From JADMIH01 sp035274425 (GTDB lineage Bacteria > Chloroflexota > Chloroflexia > QHBQ01 > JADMIH01): 64,000 nt of DNA. Below the pieces are notes generated by a model. The model was not told the DNA's origin. It was given only the letters and a program-made list of their open reading frames with translations, and ran no database searches. Of the stretch, positions 9,127 through 18,251 are shown piece after piece. The number at the start of each line of letters is the position of its first letter. The first letter of the stretch is position 1. The stretch lies in the NCBI GenBank assembly GCA_035274425.1, contig DATEOC010000092.1:1-64000 (forward strand), written 5' to 3'. The position numbers were made by a program, and so were the translations under genes.

Positions 9127-11911
9127 CTAGTAGCCGATAGGGCCTAAAGTACGGTTCTGCTCGAATATGGCACCATAGGAGGCGAAGGCAGCCCAGTAGT
9201 ATGGCTCGGCGAATGGCCGTTCATCCGGCTCCGCCTCCGCCATCCGGATGATAAAGTCTCCGCCTACAACGTTGGGCATCTTCACGGCCCCTACCGCTTG
9301 CATTTTACCCAACAACTCACTCAGCAATACGTGCTGCTCCATTGACAATCCGCCACCTGTCATGCGCGCTCCTAGCTCTGCCCATGTCGCCTGCCGCAGC
9401 CATTCTGCCGCATCATGCAACGCTTCAGCGATCGTCCGCTCTGTCCCTGGTTCTAACCACAGTGCGTAGAATCGGTCCATCAGGAATGCGGTGCTTAGAT
9501 CGTTGACTGGCCAAAGACTAGCTACAACAGCGGGTGCACCCATCTCTAATAGCCCCGCTGGCAATCCTAGCCATTCCTCTCCTGAGTGAAACACGTCACT
9601 TATGCCGGTCGAACAAGCACTGAGCGTCACCAACCGCGCTGTACTCAGGTCCAACTCCTGGCGGATCTGTGATAGCGTCAGTACATTATCATGACATAGC
9701 AACCCTGAACGCAGTGGATCGTCCCAGTTATAAAAAGCATGGCCGGAGAAATGGACCACTCCCCGTCCGATTGCACCACGCAGTACCCCGTCTATTGTAG
9801 CCTCCTTCTGATCAAGACGGAGAGGGGCTGGGTAGCCAGGTGCACTGAAATGCCCGGTGAGCCATTCAGGGGCAGAGGTAGACACCAGATCATGTGGCGA
9901 GGCTGGCGTAGCCAGGATGAGAGAGTTGGCAAAACGCTTAGGAACCAACTCCTGACAGCGCCGCCAAACCGCTAGTGAGGGCGTATAGGCAACTGCTAGG
10001 TGCGGTGGGGCCGCTGCATGTATAGGGAGTAGGGCGGCAGCTCCACTGGGCAGCAGTAACACCCTAGCCACGGTAGCTGGCATTGCCGCAGCCAATGGTT
10101 CCCACAACCACGCTTGCAAGGCGGCTAACGTGCGATTCACAGTCGCCTTCCAAGCATCAAAGGCGGCACGTTCGGCAGCAGGGTGCTGCTCGCCGCTTGT
10201 CAACACAAACGCGAACTGATAGGCGAAGTACCAACCTAGCTGATAGGTTCCTTGTGTGGATGCGATAGCTTCTAATGTGGCTCTCCAGGTCCGTTCCGCC
10301 AGTAGCGCCTCAGCCTCTACGACTGATGAGTCGCCCCCCGCCTCCCGCGCAGTTCGCAATGTAAGCCATTTTGCCCTTCGGGCGTTGTAGGCCTGAAGCC
10401 ACACTTCAATTGATGCGGGCAGATCACCTATCAAGCGCGCAACCGCATCCATGTTAAAATTGGGGAGTGGCACTACACGAACGGCATTTTCGTACAAGAC
10501 TAGAGCGTAGGTATCTGGACCGATCAGAAGGGCAACGGCTGCTGTACCAAGCGGCAGCATCTGTACCAAGTCAGTGTTATTAAGGATGGGTGGCTCCAGT
10601 CCAAGCGACTGCACCTCTTCACGTAAAGCATTGTAGGCGGCACGCACCTGGGATGCCGCCTGTTCACGAGTGGATAATTCGACCTCGATGCTGCTGGGAA
10701 CTCCCACACGCAGTCGGGCCTCAGCCCTGTCTAAATCTCCCTCAGCAATGTGTAGTGCTCGACGCCGGCTCCGCAATCGCTCTACGCCATCGGCGCCATA
10801 GGCCAATCGAGCCGTCTCGTCTAGCCCCAGCGCTTCGCCTAAGATGCGGGCGCGGCCTTCATCCAAACGGGCAAGTGCACTTACTGAGTCGCCTAAGCGC
10901 AACAGAGAATAAGCGTGAGCATTGTATAGAGCAACATGGTCAGCCATGAGACGGCGACGCTCGGCATCGCTGGCCGCCACCAAGTACTGACGTTCCAATG
11001 TCCCGATGGCTTCGGCGAAGGCCGTGCTTGCCTCGACCCAACGTTCGCGGCGGGCTAACAGGAGGGCCAAGTTACGCTGCGGCGGTAAGATATCAACCGG
11101 AATGGAAGCTAAGTCTACGATCTCTAGCGCAGCACGGAAGGCTGCTTCCGCCTCGTCTGCCCAGCGTTCCTCTCCCGTCCGTTCATAGCGCGTGATAAAT
11201 AGGCTGCCTAGATTGTGCTGTGTCGTTGCCCACTCTACGGGTGCTGCTTTTCGTGTACGCAATTCCAACGCAGCACGGAAGGCTGCCTCTGCTGCCTCTG
11301 CCCAGCGCTCCTCTCCTGTCCTCTCATAACGTTTTGCCAGCAGGCTGCCCAGGTTGGTCTGTACCTGTGCCCATTCTGCCTGAGCTGCTTCCTGTGTTTG
11401 TTCTTCCAGCACCTCCCGGTAAGCTGCTCCTGCCACCTCAGCCCAATACGACTCCCCAGTTCGCTCATAACGTATTGCATATAGGTTACCCAGGCTGTGC
11501 TTTATCACTGCCCACTCCGACGGGGTTATCGCCCGGGTAAGTACTTCCAACGCCGCTCGATATGCTTTGTCCGCTTCTTCTGCCCACAATTCCTCACCTG
11601 TTTGCTGATAGCGCCTCGTGAGCAGGCTACCGAGGTTGAGCTGCGTTGCTGCCCACTCTCTCGGAGCCTCTTTCACTGTCACAACTTCCATCATTGACCG
11701 GTAAGCTTCGTCGGCCTTATCAGCCTCCGACGGATCACTGGTGGCACGGTATAATGCCATGTGCGCGTCGCCCAATGTACCCTGCACTGCTGCCCAGGGC
11801 CATGGGGCTTGAGTACAGTCCACCAGCGCCAGGAAAGCCCGACCCAATTCTACCTGCTGCCGGCTATGACCAGGTCTTCTTGATTTGCGAGCGCGAGTAG
11901 TTTGATGAATA
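9127..11911 (-). CDS. TPR-CHAT caspase-like protein, C-terminal part of a split gene
   Basis: The annotated start would be TTG at 11847, but the frame stays open to about 11911 and overlaps the end of the upstream frame. About five 46-residue TPR units (NLGSL...RY..TGEE.WA.EA..AFRAALE) precede a CHAT domain with His codon 9741-9739 in HFSGHA and Cys codon 9615-9613 in LSACSTG, both dyad residues intact. It is a clear paralogue of the 4528-8169 product, on the opposite strand. Read across the junction, the upstream product and this one give a continuous paralogue of about 1370 residues, so the two were probably one gene. No ribosome binding site of quality precedes TTG 11847. If the break is real rather than a sequencing error, the protease half lacks its YbjN-like N-terminus. 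Confidence 0.8.
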
Positions 11912-13217
11912 TTGATCGCGCCTCATGAGGTAGAGCAGCCAAATTTGGATTGTCTTCTACCTCTGGGTGATCAGGCGCAAAATTATTCTGCTGCCAACTG
12001 TTCAGGCGCTCCTGATGTTCTAGGTAAGCACGCGCACGGCTTTCATCGCCGCGAGAGGCAGCCCGGGTGGCCAGATCAGCGAGTGCAGCCAGGGCTGTTG
12101 GGCTGTGAAGTTGGGTATCGGCCTGTGCGGCTCGACGGGTGTCCTCCCAATGATCCAATGTCATAAGGGTGAGTAGGGCAACGTGTAGCGGGCGAGCCAT
12201 CTGCTCACTCTCAATCCACCTTCGCAATTCCTCCAGGTGTGCCGCTATTCCTAATTCGCCTCTGGCTACAGCAGTCCGATGTAAGCTAGCTACCCGGTCC
12301 CGGAATTTGTGGGCCAGGACTTCGGGCCATGTATCTATCAGCACAGCTAAAGCCTCTGGCGTTGGTACTTCAAGAAGTTGATAGAGCAACTCCATCTCAC
12401 GTCGGGTGGTGGAATTGAGGGCCAAGCGTGCGGCTTGAATCATGCCGATCAGAAGCTGAAGTCCATCGGCGATGCTGTTTTGCCCCTGCTGCTGAGCACG
12501 TTCGGCGGAGGAGACTAGAATCGTGAGGATCTCATCGTCAAACTCATCAAGATGCTCACGGACAAACGCTTCCCGATCAGATGCACCCGCGAGTCCAGTC
12601 AGCAGATGCTGAGTGCGCTCGAACAAGGGACGATCAAGTGATTGCTCCTCCTGAAGTAGATTGCCTGCCGCTTGTGTGACCGTGACGTCGGGAGTTACGG
12701 GCGACGATGTGCCCAGCAACTGGTCATCTCCAAATGACAGGAGCGGCTTTCGCTGATCGGAACCGAGCGCCCGTGCATGATCTGTCAGCGCCTGATCAAG
12801 CGCGACCTCTACCGTTAGGCCCTGACGGGTCAAGCGGAGAGCAGTACGCGCTAGATCGGCATAAGACAGCAGGACACGCAGAGCTTGGGTCATAATCTCA
12901 TCATTGACTTTCCCACTGCTAACGGGCACCAGGAGACGAGCACATAGTTCGCCGTCAATAGGGTCGTACGCCAAATTGACCTGCGGCAAATGCCAAGCTA
13001 GAATTGCTAATACCTCCTCCTCGCCGCCCAGTATTGTTTCAATATGTAGAACCTGCACTAGCACGGCGGTCTCGCCCTCCGCCTGCACAGCAACGTCTAG
13101 GTCTCCGCCAGGCGTGCTAATACCAGCAAGCAGCAGAACGTCACTTTCATCGTCGCGCTGATAATCTAGGTCATGTAGATCAAGATACCGCACTAACTGA
13201 TCCATGATACGAGACAT
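11850..13217 (-). CDS. YbjN-like N-terminal part of the split TPR-CHAT gene
   Basis: Start chosen at ATG 13217 (MSRIMDQL), which has AGGGAGG five bases upstream and aligns with MSNALDKL of the paralogue at 4528; a start five codons earlier is less likely. Residues 1-110 match the paralogue's YbjN-like domain, with shared AWHLPQVNLAYDP.DGELCARL versus AWRLPLIGLARNPDDGELYARL. The rest is a helical region lacking TPR consensus. The frame ends at a TAG (11852-11850) exactly where homology to the TPR-CHAT partner continues in another frame, so a one- or two-base indel near 11850-11870 is the likely cause. No classical slippery heptamer was seen in the overlap. Confidence 0.8.
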   Translation of the reverse strand: MSRIMDQLVRYLDLHDLDYQRDDESDVLLLAGISTPGGDLDVAVQAEGETAVLVQVLHIETILGGEEEVLAILAWHLPQVNLAYDPIDGELCARLLVPVSSGKVNDEIMTQALRVLLSYADLARTALRLTRQGLTVEVALDQALTDHARALGSDQRKPLLSFGDDQLLGTSSPVTPDVTVTQAAGNLLQEEQSLDRPLFERTQHLLTGLAGASDREAFVREHLDEFDDEILTILVSSAERAQQQGQNSIADGLQLLIGMIQAARLALNSTTRREMELLYQLLEVPTPEALAVLIDTWPEVLAHKFRDRVASLHRTAVARGELGIAAHLEELRRWIESEQMARPLHVALLTLMTLDHWEDTRRAAQADTQLHSPTALAALADLATRAASRGDESRARAYLEHQERLNSWQQNNFAPDHPEVEDNPNLAALPHEARSIFIKLLALANQEDLVIAGSR

Positions 13218-13232
13218 GCCAGCCTCCCTCAT

Positions 13233-13971
13233 TTACAGCATGATAAGGGTATGATAACGACAAAGAACTGATTCACAAAATGCGTTCAATTGCGAAGTGT
13301 CAGGATTCAAAGCACGCGATCTCCACTCTGAGAAAGCATCAGAACGCGGAGACCACAATCTCTTGCGTAACGCTTAACATGTCTCAATTAAGCGGCGCCT
13401 ATAGCTATCGCGCACTTTTACGTTCCCAACAACCAGTATTCGAGAAAACCAAATTGATGTCGAAACATCACACGTTTTTCCGAGCTTGTTTTCATGGTGA
13501 AGCTCTAATACTGCGCTCGAAGTATTAAACCGCATACAGCTAGTGTGAGGTCTATGACATCGTGAAACCTAATACCTATGGGAATCCACCATGGGTCAAC
13601 CAGTATTGCAGGAAATTGCCTTAGATCATCTTTCTTATCTCTGGAAAGGTGCGACTACTTTCTTGCCTGTACGTTGGAGATGTACTGAGTGCGTGGAAAG
13701 CAAGCATACATTGCAAGATCAGTAGCGCCCAATGAAGCTGATAACGCGACACAACAGATCCTCCTTGGAGAAGGCACATTGGCGCTGAAACCTCGCAGGA
13801 TACCGCTTTAGATCGAGATATAACCATCCCAACCAGTGATGTATACTTGATTACTCGTACAGCAATTGATAGTATACTTCTGAATTCCTGGAAGAACAAG
13901 GCTGAAAAGTTAAATCACGGAACGAGATGCCAGGCAACAATACCTAAAGCTCACGATTGCAGGAATCGGAA
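13233..13971. other. Intergenic region, nothing recognised
   Basis: About 740 bases upstream of the split CHAT gene and downstream of the beta-helix gene. Only short, unconvincing open frames are present. It must contain the promoter of the minus-strand CHAT gene, but no motif was assigned with confidence. Confidence 0.5.
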
Positions 13972-16014
13972 TCATATCCGATCAACGTCCCAGAGCCAAG
14001 TGTTGCCCTGACTTCTGAAACTTCCTTTGTTCTCAGTGTTCACAGTACCGCCGAAGTTGTAGACCGCATGGTCGTGGTAGTCATATGTGTATGTAGTAAT
14101 GACCTCTGATCCACTGCGCATGTCGACGATGCTGCTATTGTTGATGGTCGCAGTACCCAGATACACATTGACCCCAACGCCTAATCCTGAGGCAACTGTA
14201 CTATTGCGAATCATTAGAGATCCCCCATCCACGTACAAACTGGACCAGGTTTGGGAATAATTGAGGGAACCACTAACTGCTGGATCTGAGTGCGGGATAC
14301 TAGATGTCTGCCCTGCATACGTGACCACAGCGTTCTCCAGTAGATTACCCGTGCTGGTCGAAGCGAAGTACATACCTGACCAGTCCCCCGCAGCAGGCAA
14401 ACTCATGCTGCTGTCATTATTGGTATCACCACCATGGGTATCGTCCTTCAGTGAGGTGAAGATAATCTGATTAGATGCCGTGCCTTGCGCCAGCAAGGTG
14501 CCTTGCACATTCAATCGGGCAGGGGCTGAGAAGTGGGCCGTCGGGGCGAACTTCAGAATCTGGCCCGGCATCAAGGCGAGGGTTGTGCCCTTGTTTACTG
14601 TGACCCCATTCAGTATGTAGGGGATGTTGCTGTAAGGCCAGGTGGTATCTGCGGATATAGTTGCGTCTACGGCTATCCCGTTGATCCCATTGCCTGTGGC
14701 AAAGTTGTTTCCGCTGGCCGAAGAGAGTGAGTGTCCCGTCAGTTGTATTGCAGCGCCAGCGTTGCTGGTAAAAGTGTTGTTGGTGATAGTAGGGGGCTGT
14801 TCGTTTCTCACGGATACACCTGTAGCAGCGTTGCTGATGACCCTGCTTCCGGTGATGGAGAAAGCAGCAGTCGGGGCATCATCATTGTACGCAAATACTC
14901 CATGACCGTTGTAGCTAAAGGTAGCCGTACCGACCACTTCCGTGCCGGAGAGCATGTTGGAGATGGTGCTGTCAGTGATTGAGGCCGAGCCTTTGTATAT
15001 GTTTACACCCACGCCCCGACCATCAGAGATAACGCTATTGGAGATGGTGATCGAAGATTCATCTACGTACAAGCTCGACCAAGTGCGGTCGAGGCTGACA
15101 TTGGTTCCACTAGCTGCGTAATCCAAGTGAGGCAAACTGGCGACCTGCCCAGCATAAGTCACGATTACATGGTCGAGTGTGTTTCCGCTGCTGGTCGGGG
15201 CGAAGTAGATGCCTAACCAATCTCCAGCCGCAGGTGTAGATTGTCTTGATGTAAAGATCACTTTGTTATTTGGTGAACCTTCCGTACGTAACGTACCGTT
15301 CACAATTAGCCCAGCATTGGATTCGAACTTCATCATTACCCCTGATCCGATAGTCAATGTCACCCCGCTACTTACAGTCAAGTTGCAGGACACGACATAT
15401 GGGCTCTCTGATAACGTGAGAGTGGTATTCTGTGCGATGGATCCGCAAAGCACTATCGACGTTACGGGCGTCGGGGGTGTAACCCGGACTACCGGCCCGG
15501 GGCAGTCTAGATCTGGTGGAGGGTTTGGTCCACTGCATGTATCGGACAATGGATATCCGATGACAGCCTGAGTGGGCATCTCCGCAGGCGAGTGAGTAGC
15601 TAGCAGGGTGAATAGGAGCATAACGTAGCACAGGAAGCTGCCCAGTATCACCCGAAGTATGACCAAGCCTGCCATAGGTCTCTTCTGGCGATGTGTAGGA
15701 ACGCTGGAGGGATCCCTTGAATATGGCTGCTTCCACAACTGCCTGCTCGTTGAAAGAAACGTCGGCACAACCTGTGCCCTCAAGGTTGTTCGTTGTGTCG
15801 GGACGTTAGCGGCTATACTAGCGGCAACTCTTGCATCCAACCGAGCCATAATCTCTTCACTTGGCTCCGGCCAATAACCAAATCGGTGCTCTTGCACATA
15901 GTCTGCGACTTTCGCGAGACTGTGGTCCAAGCCTGGCGGCAATGGATGTTCTCCGCGCTTCAAGGCTTCACAATAGGTGTCGAGCAGGTCTGCTTCTTTG
16001 TTGTGGAACATCAT
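13972..16014 (-). CDS. Membrane-anchored right-handed beta-helix protein with cytoplasmic N-terminus
   Basis: A 680-residue protein. Residues 1-110 are polar and probably cytoplasmic, followed by a single hydrophobic segment (about residues 115-140) and then an extracytoplasmic beta-helix region rich in N.(F/I).SN, TI.NN and GI.V repeats. The beta-helix contains an obvious internal duplication of about 100 residues: AAGDW.G.YFA.TS.GN.L...VVTYAG and WSSLYVD..S..I.NS.....GVGVN.Y occur twice. Its start codon is separated by one base from the stop of the ECF sigma factor gene, so the two are translationally coupled. That arrangement and the topology suggest an anti-sigma-like sensor with an extracellular beta-helix. 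No HxxxCxxC zinc motif of classical anti-sigma domains is seen. Confidence 0.8.
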   Translation of the reverse strand: MMFHNKEADLLDTYCEALKRGEHPLPPGLDHSLAKVADYVQEHRFGYWPEPSEEIMARLDARVAASIAANVPTQRTTLRAQVVPTFLSTSRQLWKQPYSRDPSSVPTHRQKRPMAGLVILRVILGSFLCYVMLLFTLLATHSPAEMPTQAVIGYPLSDTCSGPNPPPDLDCPGPVVRVTPPTPVTSIVLCGSIAQNTTLTLSESPYVVSCNLTVSSGVTLTIGSGVMMKFESNAGLIVNGTLRTEGSPNNKVIFTSRQSTPAAGDWLGIYFAPTSSGNTLDHVIVTYAGQVASLPHLDYAASGTNVSLDRTWSSLYVDESSITISNSVISDGRGVGVNIYKGSASITDSTISNMLSGTEVVGTATFSYNGHGVFAYNDDAPTAAFSITGSRVISNAATGVSVRNEQPPTITNNTFTSNAGAAIQLTGHSLSSASGNNFATGNGINGIAVDATISADTTWPYSNIPYILNGVTVNKGTTLALMPGQILKFAPTAHFSAPARLNVQGTLLAQGTASNQIIFTSLKDDTHGGDTNNDSSMSLPAAGDWSGMYFASTSTGNLLENAVVTYAGQTSSIPHSDPAVSGSLNYSQTWSSLYVDGGSLMIRNSTVASGLGVGVNVYLGTATINNSSIVDMRSGSEVITTYTYDYHDHAVYNFGGTVNTENKGSFRSQGNTWLWDVDRI

Positions 16015-16015
16015 T

Positions 16016-16597
16016 CTATACCTCGATATCCAGCCACGTTCGTAGTTTTCCGTATGCCCGGTGGCGTCGGCTCGACACTGCCCGGGGATCTATCCCTAAG
16101 ATATCGGCGATTTCCCCTCGAGTAAAACCCCGCCAGATTAGCAACATCACGGTACGCTCCTGAAAAGGGAGCCGGGCTATTAGCCGTGCGAGCTCAACTC
16201 GTCTTTCGTCAATTAATGCCTCATCCTCGGGACCTGGCTCGTTCGAGGCCATATTCTCTGCTACTTCATCGTCTAAGTAGCCTACATCTGTATGGCGACG
16301 CTTTCGAAGCTGACTGATACATGCCTGAGTCGCCAATCGATACATGAGCCCCTTATCAGGAAAATGTGTCCATTGGCCAGAGAACACCTTTATGAACGCG
16401 TCGTGTGTGACTTCCTCTGCTTCTCCCCAGTTCCCCATCATGCAGTAGCAGAACTTCATAAGTTGCGCACCATAAAGGTTATATATGAGATGAAACTCAG
16501 CCTCATTTAGACGTGTGGGCGCAGCCTCACCCTCTCGCTTGGCTCGTTCGGTGAACCTGCGGAAGATATCGCTGAATTCTAACGAGTCAAACCCCAA
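16016..16597 (-). CDS. RNA polymerase ECF-type sigma factor
   Basis: A 193-residue protein. Region 2 spans about residues 30-85 (LYGAQLMKFCYCMMGNWGEAEEVTHDAFIKVF). Region 4 near the C-terminus includes LPFQERTVMLLIWRGFTRGEIADILGI followed by the recognition helix. The spacing and length fit the ECF group. The first possible start is TTG 16597, with no strong ribosome binding site, so the start is uncertain by several codons. It would direct RNA polymerase to a small regulon, probably including its own operon, under control of the coupled membrane protein downstream. Confidence 0.88.
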   Translation of the reverse strand: MGFDSLEFSDIFRRFTERAKREGEAAPTRLNEAEFHLIYNLYGAQLMKFCYCMMGNWGEAEEVTHDAFIKVFSGQWTHFPDKGLMYRLATQACISQLRKRRHTDVGYLDDEVAENMASNEPGPEDEALIDERRVELARLIARLPFQERTVMLLIWRGFTRGEIADILGIDPRAVSSRRHRAYGKLRTWLDIEV

Positions 16598-16882
16598 CTA
16601 CATCCCATATCCGCCCGATGGTCCTTGGTGGGCGAGCCTGCAACTTACTGCTTCCTACGACCTACTTCTATATACGTCCGTCGCAAGAAACGGTCACGTG
16701 GGAAGAACTGTTCAACACGATCTTGCCATCTACTTAATTATCACGCGAAATGATGACAAATGTTACTGCCAAAACAGCACCATCTTGGAGCAGTTTTATG
16801 CTAATGACCCTCTTTATGGATGAAAAAAGCGAGCCTGGCGCGTGGATGTCAGTAAGAGGGTCGCACAACACGAGGGAGGGAG

Positions 16883-17335
16883 ATGGCAATGGAAGAAGAG
16901 TCGTTTCTAGCGTTTTTGGGGGCGGGCATTATGCTCGGGGCGGTACTGGTGCTCTTCTACCACACTGATCGACCCGACAGGAAGGGAAAAAGGACGCTGG
17001 CCTTTGGAGTTCTATTGCTGGGTGAGCTAATTCTGTTTCCATGGGGGTCACCGGTAGAGTGGCTTAGGGTAGCTGTTATTGCGAGCGTGAACTACGTACT
17101 TGGGGCTGATCGCCGGGTTCTAGATGGGGTAATTGAGACAATAACAGACCTATTCCGGAGACCACCTACATCTGGTGGCGCGAGTAGTGCCAGCGGCTCG
17201 CTCGCTCCTGAACAGGTCGCAGTCGAGGAGTTACCAGTGGAAGAAAAGGCCAGTATTGATGCTGCATTCCAAAAGACTAACTTTGCACTCTTAGAAATTG
17301 TGCGACGTATGATTTGGCCAGACCTCCCTGTGTGA
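16883..17335 (+). CDS. Small membrane protein of unknown function
   Basis: A 150-residue protein with a strong ribosome binding site (GAGGGAGGG, 16872-16880) just before ATG 16883. Two or three hydrophobic segments lie in the first 75 residues (FLAFLGAGIMLGAVLVLF, LAFGVLLLGELILFPWG, VAVIASVNYVLGA), followed by a soluble C-terminal half with a Gly/Ser-rich linker. I do not recognise the family. It stands alone; the neighbouring sigma gene is divergent. Confidence 0.65.
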   Translation: MAMEEESFLAFLGAGIMLGAVLVLFYHTDRPDRKGKRTLAFGVLLLGELILFPWGSPVEWLRVAVIASVNYVLGADRRVLDGVIETITDLFRRPPTSGGASSASGSLAPEQVAVEELPVEEKASIDAAFQKTNFALLEIVRRMIWPDLPV

Positions 17336-17703
17336 ATCTGTGGATCTGACCTGCTGAGATTGATCGTAATATCTCAAATGGAGCGTGTGGCTGAATGCAT
17401 AAACGGCGGCTGTCACGCCGCTCGCGCTTCTGTTCCTATCTGTCATAGCCCTCGTGCCTGTCTTGGCTACCTCAGCTTTCACACATATCGTATCCATAAC
17501 CAGCATAGCCCATCGATAAGACTCTGGTGCCCCGAACCTCTACGATATGCGCAAGGCACACTCCCCTACAGTCTTGCTTCGCCTGGATACCTTCCCAGGT
17601 GAGCGCTCTCTGGTATGAACTTCCGATACTACGTTTGTTACCTTGCAGGACGGCGCCCGCGAAACTCTATCTAATACAGCTCAAACCGTGCGACGACATC
17701 CTC
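17336..17703. other. Intergenic region, nothing convincing
   Basis: A short hairpin with a seven-base loop at about 17403-17419 resembles an anticodon arm, but no complete tRNA fold is present. No coding region is supported. Confidence 0.4.
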
Positions 17704-17988
17704 TTACGCCTCATGGGCGATACCGTGCTGCCGCTCTTCACCGGTTAGCACCGAGCGTGAAGCAGGCTTACATCCGGCCGCGTCTCGCAGCTCGCGATAC
17801 GACGCGTCTGCCGCCGCCCGGCTCCTGAATCCCCCAGCCACGATCTGCCCTCGCTCAAAGATGTAGAAGAGGCCTTGCCGCGGCGTCCGTCGGTTATTGC
17901 GCTCAACGTAGAGGTCGATGCAAGGGATGCCCCGACGATAGTAGCCGCTCACTGCTGCCCACGCCTCCCCGTCCCTATCCCCACCCAT
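17704..17988 (-). CDS. Small hypothetical protein, 94 residues
   Basis: The composition and the pattern IPCIDLYVERNNRRTP...LFYIFERGQIVAGGFRSRAAADASYREL look like a folded alpha/beta protein, so I keep it despite its size. The family is unknown to me. A purine-rich GGCGG lies just upstream of the ATG, with short spacing. It lies divergent to the NACHT-HEAT gene at 18252. Confidence 0.45.
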   Translation of the reverse strand: MGGDRDGEAWAAVSGYYRRGIPCIDLYVERNNRRTPRQGLFYIFERGQIVAGGFRSRAAADASYRELRDAAGCKPASRSVLTGEERQHGIAHEA

Positions 17989-18251
17989 ATCCGCCTACGT
18001 GGAGATCTGCGAAGGCCTAGCCAGAGGGGTCAGCGCCGACGACTCCTCAGTCGAGTGATCAACCTTGGCACATCGACTAATACTTGCCTCAGCACTATCA
18101 GTACTGGCGTCGGCTCTTTGCTCGTAGCCGACTTGAAGTCTATTGGGCAACCGCAGCCGTCCTTTCTGCGCAGGAGAGTGTACGTGATATACTGTTTCGG
18201 AAGCGGAACGAACAGGACGGCTACCAGGTGCCGCTAGAATGCTGAGGACAA

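Noticed and set aside
13280..13899. Short open frames in the gap upstream of the split CHAT gene
   Set aside because: No ribosome binding sites, no recognisable motifs and unconvincing composition.
16264..16276. CGTCTAAGTA inside the sigma gene resembling the recombination half-site
   Set aside because: It lies within conserved coding sequence and has no inverted partner.
17380..17450. Possible tRNA with a GTC anticodon-like loop
   Set aside because: Only one hairpin with a seven-base loop is present; no T arm (TTC loop) or pairing acceptor stem could be found around it.
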